Assembly: GCF_000685015.1 (NCBI RefSeq)
Contig: NZ_BAYA01000052.1
Location: forward strand, 1-35,587
DNA from: Paraburkholderia bannensis NBRC 103871
GTDB taxonomy: Bacteria > Pseudomonadota > Gammaproteobacteria > Burkholderiales > Burkholderiaceae
DNA: 35,587 bases
Direction: 5' to 3'
Shown here: piece by piece, positions 22,931 through 30,764 of the stretch
Layout: each line of letters starts with the position of its first letter
How positions within the stretch are numbered: the stretch's first letter is position 1
The notes under the pieces: generated by a model
The model's input: the letters and a program-made list of their open reading frames with translations, nothing else
Databases searched by the model: none
What the model was told of the DNA's origin: nothing
Program-made: the position numbers and the translations under genes

Positions 22931-23880
22931 CTGGGCGGGATAACGCCACAGCACGAGCAAGTTTGGGAAGAAAACGCTTCGTTAACCTCTGCGAACACGA
23001 CGCACTGCCTGATGGCTTTGTACTTGAGTTGTGTCCTGAACGTCGTCCACGCCGCATCGTGTACGGACTTCGCCATACTCGTTCTTGCCAGCGCTTTCGC
23101 GTTCACGTTGCCGACGAGGATTGCTGCATGTTGCTTTGCCAGCGCGGTCGTTTCCTTGTGGATTGCGTCCTTACGCTGATTCGCGATTTTGGCGTGGATG
23201 GCCTTCACGCGACGCTTCTTGCGAGCCCGCTGTGCGATACCCAGCGCAGCTTCCGACTCGCGATAGAACCTCTTCGGATTGAACGATGTGCCGTCGCTGT
23301 ACGTCGCGAGAGTTTTCAGGCCAAGGTCGATACCGATAGCCGTCGTGCCATCCGGCACGCGCTTTTCTTCGACCTTAACCTTGACCGCGATGTTGACGTA
23401 CCAGCGACCGCGCGAGTCTTCGCCGAAACTGCCGGAGCCGAACTCGTACTTCGACAACCCATAACTGTCCCACAGGCCGATTTTCAGCCCGTTGAAATGC
23501 AGTTGGCCGTTCCGATACTTGATGTGGTCGCCCTTGAACGGAACCCAGCCAAGCGAGTATTTCGGCGACTTTCTGCTGCTGACGCGCCAGTTGAGCCGTT
23601 GCCGCTTGAACTGCTTAAGCCGCGTCGCATACTCCTTGCAGACCTGCTGCACCGTGCCGCTGCCGACCGTGACGCCTTCGCACTTCGAGAAGCCCGCCGT
23701 GAGGCCGCACAGGTCGAAGCCCGACAGCCAGACCTTCGGCTTGCTGGTGTACCGCTTGAGGCTGCGGAACTGCGTCTCAGCGCAGAAGTTCCAAACCATG
23801 TTCACGTCACGCGACATCGCAAGCATCGATCTCGCGTGTTTGTCCTTGATTCGCAGTTTGAGCGTCTTGACGTATTCCAT
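22786..23880 (-). CDS. tnpB: TnpB RNA-guided endonuclease with rearranged RuvC catalytic site
   Basis: 364 residues from ATG 23880. The N-terminal wedge/REC part ends near 170. RuvC-I Asp185 is in AIGIDLGLKTLATYSD. The bridge-like helix QRARKKRRVKAIHAKIANQR follows. In RuvC-II, canonical TnpB reads V-V-E-(D/N)-L-N; here it is AAILVGNVNAKALARTSMAK, with Gly257 at the Glu position. A glutamate 41-44 residues later (Glu298 or Glu301, in VVFAEVNEAFSSQ) probably replaces it, as reported for Fanzor-like and some TnpB clades. The zinc ribbon is CSCCG...CCSCG and RuvC-III Asp is in HDRDTNAARNIV. It looks intact. The function is DNA cleavage guided by an RNA from the right end, which keeps the transposon in place. 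Confidence 0.92.
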   Translation of the reverse strand: MEYVKTLKLRIKDKHARSMLAMSRDVNMVWNFCAETQFRSLKRYTSKPKVWLSGFDLCGLTAGFSKCEGVTVGSGTVQQVCKEYATRLKQFKRQRLNWRVSSRKSPKYSLGWVPFKGDHIKYRNGQLHFNGLKIGLWDSYGLSKYEFGSGSFGEDSRGRWYVNIAVKVKVEEKRVPDGTTAIGIDLGLKTLATYSDGTSFNPKRFYRESEAALGIAQRARKKRRVKAIHAKIANQRKDAIHKETTALAKQHAAILVGNVNAKALARTSMAKSVHDAAWTTFRTQLKYKAIRQCVVFAEVNEAFSSQTCSCCGVIPPSSPKGRAGLGIRQWTCCSCGSVHDRDTNAARNIVRLGHQALEVGISGV

Positions 23881-23925
23881 AAGCAGAATTATGTTTTGGT
23901 CTTCGAAACTCTGCAAGAGAATAGA

Positions 23926-24354
23926 ATGGGTCGTCCACGCAAAACGGATAGTGATTTAAGGCACGGGCGGCACTGCGTCTTCGTAATGCACGTTCACCTT
24001 GTCTTCGTTACCAAGTACCGTCGCAACGTGTTCAAGAAAGAACATCTGGATGCGATGCGGCTGATACTCGCCAACGTCTGCCGCGACTTCGATGCGGAAT
24101 TAGTAGAGTTCAACGGCGAGCACGACCACGTCCACCTGTTGGTTCACTACCCGCCGAAGGTCGCAGTGTCCACGCTCGTCGCGTCGCTGAAGGGGGTATC
24201 GAGCCGGATGCTGCGGCAGCAGTTCGGGGACTTCCATCCCTGGCTGAAGCGACGCGGTGTTTTGTGGTCGCCGTCCTACTTTGCGTCGTCGTGCGGCGGA
24301 GCCCCGATGTCCATCCTTCGGCAGTACATCGAGGACCAGCAAACGCCCCATTAG
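23926..24354 (+). CDS. tnpA: IS200/IS605-family Y1 transposase TnpA
   Basis: 142 residues, the usual size. The HUH motif is in NGEHDHVHLLVHYPPKVAVS and the catalytic tyrosine in SILRQYIEDQQTPH. VHLVFVTKYRRNVF near the N-terminus is the family's first strand. It excises and inserts single-stranded DNA circles at a short target motif. It is divergent from tnpB with 45 bases between starts. A few extra residues at the N-terminus (GRPRKTDSDLRHGRHC) are uncommon but not disruptive. Confidence 0.93.
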   Translation: MGRPRKTDSDLRHGRHCVFVMHVHLVFVTKYRRNVFKKEHLDAMRLILANVCRDFDAELVEFNGEHDHVHLLVHYPPKVAVSTLVASLKGVSSRMLRQQFGDFHPWLKRRGVLWSPSYFASSCGGAPMSILRQYIEDQQTPH

Positions 24355-24416
24355 GACCGCTGCGCGGTCCAGCGCGTTGACCCCGGACTGAACTCCGGGG
24401 CTTGCCGCGCTACTTG

Positions 24417-24820
24417 GTCAACGGCCCGCATTCGCAATCCGGCTTCAAAGTCGCCCTGTATAAACAGCTGGCATGCTTCGCGAATTGCGTCGAGACGCTG
24501 CCGGCGCTTCTTTCCGCTCAGCGCCTCCAGCTCGGCCGGTTCAGCCGGCTGCCCCAGGTTATCCCGGAATACGGTGATGTCGATGTCTTCCGAGAACCGG
24601 GAGATGAGCCCAAACCCTTTTGACAGCGAAGTGCCACCCTTGAACATAAGACCGGGCCCTGAGCGGGGAACCCGTTAAAAAACGCATCCAGAACCCAGCA
24701 CACCCGGAAGTCTTTCTCGACGTTCTGCACCGCTGTCCCGAGACGGTTAGCGATACCAATAAACAGATCACGGCGATCCGCGTCACTGGCCGCGATGATT
24801 TCCCTGTACGCCCCGTTCAA
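24417..24820 (-). pseudogene. AbiEii-type nucleotidyltransferase toxin, frameshifted and cut by IS200/IS605
   Basis: Frame 1 (TTG start at 24820 overlapping the antitoxin TGA) gives NGAYREIIAASDADRRDLFI, then AVQNVEKDFRVCWVLDAFFN. A one-base slip near 24650 is needed to pass to MFKGGTSLSKGFGLISRFSE and DIDITVFRDNLGQ. These are the nucleotidyltransferase motifs of AbiEii/AbiGii toxins (GG-T-S-L-S-K and D-I-D). The frame then continues to FEAGLRMRAVD, where the IS begins. About 60% of the protein is missing, so the toxin is dead. Confidence 0.85.
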
Positions 24821-25539
24821 TTCGAACCTCCCGCGGGACTCGCTCGTGTCGCTAATCGGCGCGCGCCATCAACATTCGCGCGCGAGCGCGACACAGGCAC
24901 ATCGGCAACGCCTGGATCGAAGGATGGGATTCGGCGCAGGAACGTCTGCATCCATGCCGGCAGGTGAGCAAAGCCATCGGCCAGGTCCCTCCTGATTGCC
25001 TGTCCATGCCTTGCATCGTCCAGAACCGTCTGGAGACGGGCGAGTATCCGATCGCTCTCAACCGGCAGCGTATCCTTGAGCCAGTAGAGCGCCTGCACCA
25101 CCCGCATGGCAGGTCGTCCCGCCCAGTAGAGGCGGCTTGGTGCGGTTTGTTTGAATTCAATTCGCAGATTGTCCACCTGGATTGAGCGCCGGCGTGCGTC
25201 GGTATGGATCGTCACACGCGCGGGGACTGCATCGGTCAGACCAAGATCGTTCGCCGCAGTCATGCCATCCACGAGCATGTGCAACTGGTTGCGGCGCGCT
25301 ATCGCGTCGATCACGGCACGGTAATCCGGTGCCGTCGGACGTCGGGTCAACCTGTTGATCGCAGGCAGGTCGTACAGACCGCGGTCGACACGGCGCAGGT
25401 CGCCTCGCGCGACAAGGCGTTGCAAGGTCTTGTCGATTACATCGCGCGAACCGAGATGAGCGAAATCGGTCGGCACCCAGACAGGTCCGGTTCCGGCCGC
25501 CTGTACCGTTGAGAGGATGGCGTCGCTGATATCCGACAT
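24817..25539 (-). CDS. AbiEi-family antitoxin / transcriptional regulator
   Basis: About 240 residues from ATG 25539, which has AAGGAG; the longer frame lacks one. The N-terminal winged helix is visible in SDISDAILSTVQAAGTGPVW and DKTLQRLVARGDLRRVDRGL, with the following YDLP. The rest (APDYRAVIDAIARRNQLHML and IHTDARRRSIQVDNLRIEFK) matches the AbiEi/DUF6088 antitoxin domain. In type IV systems AbiEi represses its own promoter and counters AbiEii. The toxin here is broken, so the gene is an orphan that may still silence the operator upstream. Confidence 0.87.
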   Translation of the reverse strand: MSDISDAILSTVQAAGTGPVWVPTDFAHLGSRDVIDKTLQRLVARGDLRRVDRGLYDLPAINRLTRRPTAPDYRAVIDAIARRNQLHMLVDGMTAANDLGLTDAVPARVTIHTDARRRSIQVDNLRIEFKQTAPSRLYWAGRPAMRVVQALYWLKDTLPVESDRILARLQTVLDDARHGQAIRRDLADGFAHLPAWMQTFLRRIPSFDPGVADVPVSRSRANVDGARRLATRASPAGGSN

Positions 25540-25560
25540 GATGAGGCTCCTTGTCTGATA

Positions 25561-25611
25561 TTTGTACACATTTTTCGGACAAACTGCAAACCTAAAATGT
25601 CCGAAAAATGT
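25561..25611 (-). promoter_or_regulatory. AbiE promoter with perfect 14-bp inverted repeat operator
   Basis: The arms ACATTTTTCGGACA (25568-25581) and TGTCCGAAAAATGT (25598-25611) are perfect inverted repeats 16 bases apart. A third half-site TTTCGGACAT follows at 25619-25628. On the minus strand, TTGCAG, 17 bases, TACAAA (25589-25561) is a possible promoter, with one arm in its spacer. AbiEi proteins are known to bind inverted repeats ahead of their operon. Confidence 0.7.
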
Positions 25612-25628
25612 ATGCAAATTTCGGACAT

Positions 25629-26068
25629 GCGACAACATCGACCTGCCAGATGGGGCGCGGCCCACATCCGCCCGATACGCCGTGGAATCGACCTGGAAGC
25701 GGCTTTGCCGCCGTGAGGCGTTGCCAGGAAATGGACGGCCAGACCGTTAGATGCATTTTTACGGTCGTGTACTGGACGCCAGATTCATCAGATCGACACC
25801 TCGAACATCAGCCTGAAAACGCCCGGCCAGCCGCGGTGTGAACGGCGACGTTCCGAGGTCGATGCCTGCAGGTTGAAATTGCAGCGGAACGCCCTTGCGC
25901 GGGAAAAGCAGAGCAGACTCGGTCTGAGGCTGCGCGGGACGCGCTGCCGACCCTCTACCTTGGGTCATGCGCACTACCGCAGCCGAATCTGCCGGGATGA
26001 ACGGCTCACCTGCTCCGCAAACATAGACGAACGGAAACTGTCGGGCCGACTGGCCCAGGGAGATCGCC
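25629..26068. other. Intergenic; one possible minus-strand frame
   Basis: Between 25759 and about 26070 a minus-strand frame is open with fairly protein-like codon choice (for instance FPRKGVPLQFQPAGIDLGTS, then PRLAGRFQADVRGVDLMNLA). It has no clear ribosome site or recognised family. It could be a decayed gene end. Confidence 0.3.
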
Positions 26069-26515
26069 ATGACACGCGCACGGCCGGACAGCAACCCGGC
26101 ATTGCTCGGCACCTGGAAGCTTCGATCGTTCACGACCGATGAGACAGCGACCGGTCTGACGACAAATCTCTTCGGCATCAAACCGCATGGCTATCTCTAT
26201 TACGGTGCGGATTTCCGGATGTATGCGATCCTCGTCGCGCACGGGCGAAAGGCGCCCGCCGATCTCGTGCCCACGGACATGGAGCGCATCGAGCTTTTCA
26301 ATGGGCTTTGTTCCTACGCAGGAAGCTACGACATCTCTGGCGACGAAGTCCGGCACCATATCGATGTGTCGTGGAACCAGTCGTGGACAGGCACCACCCA
26401 GGTTCGCAGGTTCAGGCTCAACGGCAATTGTCTGCACATCACGACGTTGCCTGCGCGGAACCCGGTGACGGGCAACGAATGCGTCTCGGTGCTGGTGTGG
26501 GACAGACTCACATAG
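26069..26515 (+). CDS. Lipocalin-like domain protein (148 aa)
   Basis: The protein reads NPALLGTWKLRSFTTDETAT and LFGIKPHGYLYYGADFRMYA, the start of the Lipocalin_5 type domain: G-T-W near the N-terminus, then a GYL-x-Y strand. FNGLCSYAGSYDISGDEVRH and VSWNQSWTGTTQVRRFRL supply the next strands, and the end SVLVWDRLT closes the barrel. No signal peptide, so it is probably cytosolic. A GGAGA ribosome site is close to the ATG. Ligand unknown; the length fits the family. Confidence 0.8.
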   Translation: MTRARPDSNPALLGTWKLRSFTTDETATGLTTNLFGIKPHGYLYYGADFRMYAILVAHGRKAPADLVPTDMERIELFNGLCSYAGSYDISGDEVRHHIDVSWNQSWTGTTQVRRFRLNGNCLHITTLPARNPVTGNECVSVLVWDRLT

Positions 26516-26524
26516 CCATGCATT

Positions 26525-26539
26525 CGCTGGCAGCCAGCG
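26525..26539. terminator. Hairpin between convergent genes
   Basis: CGCTGG-CAG-CCAGCG. It lies between the stops of the lipocalin-like gene and the minus-strand H-NS gene and may serve both. No T run. Confidence 0.4.
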
Positions 26540-26579
26540 GACAACGGCGTGAATTTCAGGCACGGTACTGCGCCGCGAT

Positions 26580-26888
26580 TCAGGCTTTCCTGATCAGGAA
26601 GCGGTCGCGGTTCTTCGCATCAGCGATCCAGCGCGGTGCGCGGCCACGTCCAGTCCATGTCGCACCGGTCTTTGGATCCTGATATTTCGGCGCAACGTGA
26701 TGACCGGCGGGCGCACCCCTCCTGCGAGCTCCGGGCCGACGTCCAAAGATATCTTCCTCGCTGAATCCAAATTCCTCGACTTTGGCCTTGATGTCTGCGA
26801 GAACGTCTGCAGCCTCGTTCGCCCGTGCGAGGGCCGCCTGCTCCTCAAGTTCCGCCAGTTGTTGCCTGAGTTCCGCGTACGTAGCCAA
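26580..26888 (-). CDS. H-NS family nucleoid protein (102 aa), TTG start
   Basis: ATYAELRQQLAELEEQAALA followed by ANEAADVLADIKAKVEEFG is the coiled-coil half. The C-terminal DNA-binding motif is YQDPKTGATWTGRGRAPRWI and the end is DAKNRDRFLIRKA. The start is TTG at 26888, since AAGGAG lies six bases before it. This is the second of four H-NS-family genes in the window and the shortest with both domains. Confidence 0.93.
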   Translation of the reverse strand: MATYAELRQQLAELEEQAALARANEAADVLADIKAKVEEFGFSEEDIFGRRPGARRRGAPAGHHVAPKYQDPKTGATWTGRGRAPRWIADAKNRDRFLIRKA

Positions 26889-27134
26889 AGCGATCTCCTT
26901 GCTGGAATCTTTTAACGCGATCCTACCGTCTTTCCCTCACATGTTGACCAGGCCCGGTTTACGAATGTGGCGTGGCACACGTAGCCCATCGTATGAGCGC
27001 TCGCTGCGCCACCGGGAGCAGCGCGAGCACTGTTCATAGTGAGCAGTGGCGCGACAGCAGACAGGAATGTGCGGGCCCGTTGTTTGCTGCAACCAGAGCG
27101 TGCAGCCACTTGTCTTTTGAGCGGGAGAACGGAT

Positions 27135-27335
27135 ATGCGAGTCAGTATTTACAACGACGGAGACAACGCGCTTCGCGTGATCGCAGACCGCAAGGCAGCG
27201 GACGCGGTCATGATCGATGCCGGCGAAGAGGCTGTAATCGAAGCTGACAATGTTATCCATCTCGTTGAAATCGACGGCGGAAACAGCGAAACGCCCGCCG
27301 AAGACATTGATCACGAAGAAGACCTCGAGCCCTGA
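27135..27335 (+). CDS. Small acidic protein (66 aa), function unknown
   Basis: RVSIYNDGDNALRVIADRKA, then DAVMIDAGEEAVIEADNVIH and LVEIDGG, ending in a highly acidic tail (PAEDIDHEEDLEP). The shape is a small all-beta domain with an acidic, perhaps disordered end. A GGGAGA site precedes the ATG. No family recognised. It stands between an H-NS gene and the Blc lipocalin gene. Positions 26889-27134 show no gene. Confidence 0.65.
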   Translation: MRVSIYNDGDNALRVIADRKAADAVMIDAGEEAVIEADNVIHLVEIDGGNSETPAEDIDHEEDLEP

Positions 27336-27484
27336 CGTGCTTTGCGCGCGAAAGCGCACAACATCGATCCATCGCCAGGCGCGCGGCATTTCATACGCTG
27401 CGGGCCTCGCTGTCGACCAATATGACGCCAACGGAAAGGACTACATCGCCGGGCGTATCATTACGACTCGTGGAGCAACCACTC

Positions 27485-28030
27485 ATGCAAAAGAAGCCCC
27501 TCGTCATCGCACTGACTGGCGTAACGATGTTGCTAGCCGCCTGCGTTTACATTCCCCGACCTGGCCCAGTCGGCAATCACGACGTACCGCAGCCAGCGAA
27601 GCCAGTCGAGCTGGCCAGATACATGGGTCGCTGGTACGAGCAGTTCCGTTATGAGGCTTCGTTTGAACGGAACCTGGACGAGGTCACGGCCGACTATTCT
27701 CTCAACGCGGACGGCACGGTCAAGGTCATCAACTCGGGGCGCAGGACCAGCGACGCCAACGGGTTCAAACAATCTATCGGCAAGGCAAAGGTCGCAGATC
27801 CAACCAACGCCAAGCTGAAGGTTTCGTTCTTCGGACCGTTTTACGGGGATTACTGGATTCTGGATCACGACGACGATTACAGCTGGTCGATCGTAGGCGA
27901 ACCGTCCGGTCGTTACCTGTGGGTGCTGACCCGCGACGCGCACCCGCCCGGAGAGATCCTCAACAATCTGCAGGCGCGCGTGAAAACCCTTGGATACGAC
28001 TGGTCGCTTGTCAGGCGGACGAAGCAGTAA
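27485..28030 (+). CDS. blc: Outer membrane lipocalin (Blc type)
   Basis: 181 residues. A lipoprotein signal ends in MLLAAC, with the lipidated Cys at residue 20. The lipocalin motif 1 is VELARYMGRWYEQFRYEASF. DEVTADYSLNADGTVKVINS and FGPFYGDYWILDHDDDYSWS supply the central strands, and the conserved end is TLGYDWSLVRRTKQ. Blc proteins sit in the outer membrane and carry fatty acids or lysophospholipids for membrane upkeep. The start at 27485 is chosen for the signal peptide; the upstream GTGGAG is a modest ribosome site. Confidence 0.9.
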   Translation: MQKKPLVIALTGVTMLLAACVYIPRPGPVGNHDVPQPAKPVELARYMGRWYEQFRYEASFERNLDEVTADYSLNADGTVKVINSGRRTSDANGFKQSIGKAKVADPTNAKLKVSFFGPFYGDYWILDHDDDYSWSIVGEPSGRYLWVLTRDAHPPGEILNNLQARVKTLGYDWSLVRRTKQ

Positions 28031-28179
28031 AAAATCGCTAGCGGGAAGTTACCCACCAAAGCAGGGATATTTCACTGCCTGTCGAGCATCTCCATACAGT
28101 TGATTTCCAGCGGAAAATCAGGATCTGGCAGCGACGTTACTCCACTGCAAAGCGGTCGATCAGGCGCAGTGCCTACCCT

Positions 28180-28527
28180 TCACTGGTCGTCGGTGAGCCC
28201 CAGGTATGCCGTGCACAAACCATGGATCTCCTGTACGACGGGGGACCGGTAATCGAGAAACCAGCCCGCGTCGAGATTGAAGAGTTTCAGGAGGCCCGCC
28301 TCGTCACGCGGAAATGGCAAAGCCAGCGCCCGTTCTGCGAGTGGCCTGCAGGCTTCGACCAGCTTTGCCCGATCAAGCCAGTCACAGCGTGCTGCGTTCG
28401 ACGACAGCCAGATCTGGCACGACTCAATCAGGTGACCGGTTCGCAACCACTCACCACTACGCGCCCGCGCAAGCAGTTGGCCCACGACGAGAAACGTCAG
28501 CAATTCCGCCTTTGCCTCGCTGTCCAT
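28180..28527 (-). CDS. Unknown soluble helical protein (115 aa)
   Basis: DSEAKAELLTFLVVGQLLAR, then GEWLRTGHLIESCQIWLSSN, followed by AKLVEACRPLAERALALPF. All helix, with a possible helical-repeat look; Trp and Cys are spread throughout. The end is VQEIHGLCTAYLGLTDDQ. GAGGAG lies nine bases before the ATG. No named family. Confidence 0.65.
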   Translation of the reverse strand: MDSEAKAELLTFLVVGQLLARARSGEWLRTGHLIESCQIWLSSNAARCDWLDRAKLVEACRPLAERALALPFPRDEAGLLKLFNLDAGWFLDYRSPVVQEIHGLCTAYLGLTDDQ

Positions 28528-28978
28528 CCCGCCGGCTCCTCAACTGATGGCCCGCCCCGAGTCCTGACGGATGTGAGCGACATGCATCACTTATCACCCA
28601 GCCATCATGGCCGATTGCGACGCGTCAATCGCATAGTCCACAAGAACTTCTCCTGCGCGCCACTTCAGACGCGAGCCCGACCTGATCATGAGGGATCGTA
28701 GCATCTGGCGGGCGCCCGTACTGGCCGGCCATAGCCCAGCGTCCCGCACACCTCCTGCTCAGTAATGCCAGGCCGCACGACCACGTCCCTGGATCGTGCC
28801 AGCGTCACCGCGATTTCACGCGCGAGAGCGGCGGCCAGCAGGTCATTCCCATGACCGGGTTCAGCACGCCGGGCTTTCAGACCCGGCTCGGCTCGATATT
28901 GTGAGAGTCAATCTGGTGAAGACGCGGGACTGCAAAAGACTTTTGCGGCCCACAGATCATCCACGTTTCAAATCGAAT
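28528..28978. other. No certain gene
   Basis: The minus strand has two short frames with coding-like composition. One is 28594-28704 (36 codons, including SGSRLKWRAGEVLVDYAID). The other, in another phase, reads LLAAALAREIAVTLARSRDV near 28840-28780. Neither has a ribosome site. A hairpin GCCGGG/CCCGGC lies near 28869-28888. Confidence 0.3.
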
Positions 28979-29002
28979 GTGGCCGTGGATCTTCACGGCC
29001 AC
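28979..29002 (-). terminator. Terminator-like hairpin of the His-rich gene
   Basis: GTGGCCGTG / CACGGCCAC, nine perfect pairs with a 6-base loop, 15 bases after the stop of the minus-strand gene at 29018-29158. There is no T run. Confidence 0.6.
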
Positions 29003-29017
29003 TTGACCACCTTCGGC

Positions 29018-29158
29018 TCAATGGCAACGCTTTTCCCAATGATGATGCACGCGCACCTTGTGGCAGACAGGGTGATGATGGTGGTCGTAGGCGTATGCAG
29101 GCGTGACGGCTGCAAGCATCGCAACGGAAGCCATGGTAGCAAGAAGGATCTTTTTCAT
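29018..29158 (-). CDS. Small exported His-rich protein (46 aa)
   Basis: The signal peptide KKILLATMASVAMLAAVTPA is followed by YAYDHHHHPVCHKVRVHHHW and EKRCH. The mature part, about 23 residues, has nine histidines and two cysteines, so it would bind metal or haem if folded. Similar tiny exported proteins occur in Burkholderia relatives. The ribosome site is weak. A strong hairpin follows. Confidence 0.7.
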   Translation of the reverse strand: MKKILLATMASVAMLAAVTPAYAYDHHHHPVCHKVRVHHHWEKRCH

Positions 29159-29806
29159 ATCTGTGGAGTCCAGCTTATTGATGAGGACAGCGCGTGTGCC
29201 CTGCCTTCACTGCGATAACGCCTGAACCGGAAAATACGATGACAGCATAGGGCTAACCATAGGTCGCGCACACGTATGCACGGGAATAGGCATGGAACCT
29301 GGCGAATACATCGTCCCAATCTCGGGCCCAGGATCAAGCGATTGATGATTAACGGTGCATCCAGGATGAAGGGGGTACGACGATTGCTCCCCATCAACCG
29401 GTACATTTTGTGGACAGCTAGAAGCAATCCCCGACGAGACATCACGCACTTCCCAATCTCAGCGCTTGAAACCCGCAGCACCTGGCAAGACGAAACTATC
29501 TGCTCGAGTTTTGTTTAACAGAGAGCGGCGGACTCAGCTCATGTGACAAGCCTCCGGACCATTCCAGACCAGATTCGACGAACTGATCGCATCATGCTGC
29601 CGTTTCAACGCAATGCTGTCGCGTACAAAGGATTGTTACCCGGGATTGCTCGTCTCGCCTCACGCCTGCGGATGGCAAACCCGCAGTCTCGAAACAGTTG
29701 GAAATCTATCGGTGAATCATTTCATTCTTTGAGTGAACACACTTCAACAATTCGAATCCGCGTTATGGCATAGTTCGCTAAACCAACTTAAGGGAAAAAA
29801 AAGACA
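29159..29806. other. Long upstream region of the double H-NS gene, no gene seen
   Basis: About 650 bases without a supported gene. The last 250 are AT-richer and probably contain the promoter and regulatory region of the H-NS gene that starts at 29807 (AAGGGA stands upstream of its ATG). Confidence 0.4.
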
Positions 29807-30697
29807 ATGGCATCGCTCGACTCCATTCAGGCAAAGATTGCAAAGCTTCAGGCTCAGGCCGAAGCACTTGTCGTTAGCAAGTCGACGGTCGTCTTGAACA
29901 AGATCCGTGACTTGATGGACAAGCACGGTATCAGCGTTGCCGACATCGACGCTCACGCAGGCAAGCGTCGCGGCCACAAAGCTGCAACGGTTGCCGGCAG
30001 CGCGTCGGTTGTGAAGTACCGCGACCCGAAGAGCGGCGCCACATGGACGGGCCATGGCCGCGCTCCCCAGTGGATTGCCAGCGCGAAGGATCGAAGCAAG
30101 TTCCTGGTTGAAGGCAGCGCACAAGCCGCTGCACCCGTTAAAGCTGAAGCGAAGCGTGCCGGAAACTACAAGCGCGGTCCGCAACCCGCGCTCTATCGTG
30201 ATCCGAAGTCCGGTGCGACCTGGAGCGGTCGAGGTCGCGCCCCGGCCTGGATTGCGAACGCGAAGGACCGTACGCGCTTCCTGATCGAAGGCGCAGATAG
30301 CACGGCTGTCGAAGCCCCGACCACGAAGAAGCCTGCTACTGCGAAGAAAGGCGCAGCAGCAAAGAAAGCAACGCCTGCCAAACAGGTCACGGCTGCGAAG
30401 AAGTCTGCACGTGCTACGAAGGCCGACGAAAAGAAAAAGACTGCTCCGGCCAAAAAGGCGACCACTGCAGAAGAGGCCGCGCCGGCTAAGTCGGTAAGCA
30501 GCGCGAAAGAAGCGACGGCAGCGAAGAAGGTGAGCGCGACCCGAAAGGTCACCCAGGCGAAGAAAGCGACGGCCGCCCGCAAGGCTCCGGCGAAAAAAGC
30601 CGCCGCGGAGAATGCCCATGTGCAGGACACCGCGATCACTTCTGCGCCCACCGAAAATGCTGCGCAGGCAGCGGATCTGTCGACGGCAACGGCATAA
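29807..30697 (+). CDS. H-NS family protein with two DNA-binding domains and histone H1-like tail (296 aa)
   Basis: Coiled-coil N-terminus (residues 1-45, SIQAKIAKLQAQAEALVVSK and LNKIRDLMDKHGIS). DNA-binding domain 1 is at 71-103, KYRDPKSGATWTGHGRAPQW. Domain 2 is at 130-162, LYRDPKSGATWSGRGRAPAW. From about 170 to 275 the chain is rich in Lys and Ala in AKK/PAK units (KKPATAKKGAAAKKATPAKQ), as in histone H1 or the AlgP/BphA tails. An acidic-neutral end (AENAHVQDTAITSAPTENAA) closes it. Usual H-NS proteins have about 100-140 residues and one domain. The tail should add non-specific DNA binding or compaction. The gene appears intact. Confidence 0.9.
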   Translation: MASLDSIQAKIAKLQAQAEALVVSKSTVVLNKIRDLMDKHGISVADIDAHAGKRRGHKAATVAGSASVVKYRDPKSGATWTGHGRAPQWIASAKDRSKFLVEGSAQAAAPVKAEAKRAGNYKRGPQPALYRDPKSGATWSGRGRAPAWIANAKDRTRFLIEGADSTAVEAPTTKKPATAKKGAAAKKATPAKQVTAAKKSARATKADEKKKTAPAKKATTAEEAAPAKSVSSAKEATAAKKVSATRKVTQAKKATAARKAPAKKAAAENAHVQDTAITSAPTENAAQAADLSTATA

Positions 30698-30705
30698 GAG
30701 AGCCC

Positions 30706-30727
30706 GCGCCCCGCAGTTGCGGGACGC
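30706..30727 (+). terminator. Hairpin after the double H-NS gene
   Basis: GCGCCCCGCA and TGCGGGACGC pair with one mismatch around GT, nine bases after the stop. No T run; the strong T-tract terminator lies farther on at 30860-30900. Confidence 0.5.
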
Positions 30728-30764
30728 CTCCCGTGCAGGTCGTTTTCGCAGGTTTCGGAACATG

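Larger units (their letters stand above)
22769..24416. mobile_element. IS200/IS605-family element with divergent tnpA and tnpB, about 1.65 kb
   Basis: The tnpB-side end carries a hairpin CTCCGGGCTAAACCCCGGAG (22779-22798) and, read on the minus strand, ends GGATGTCAA. TCAA is the usual right-end cleavage site of the IS608 type. The tnpA-side end carries CCCCGGA/TCCGGGG (24382-24401) and abuts GTTGAC (minus strand), a plausible TTGAC-type target motif. There is no target duplication, as expected. It lies in the abiEii toxin gene. Exact ends are inferred. Confidence 0.75.

Noticed and set aside
22963..23925. Plus-strand coding upstream of TnpA that would extend it to 463 residues
   Set aside because: It is antisense to tnpB. 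The normal TnpA length of about 140 residues is met by the ATG at 23926.
25759..26070. Minus-strand gene of up to about 100 codons between the AbiE operator and the lipocalin-like gene
   Set aside because: No ribosome site, no recognised family, and the putative start overlaps the start of the opposite gene; kept only as a note.
28594..28704. 36-codon minus-strand gene
   Set aside because: Composition is protein-like, but there is no ribosome site and another frame in the same region is equally protein-like.
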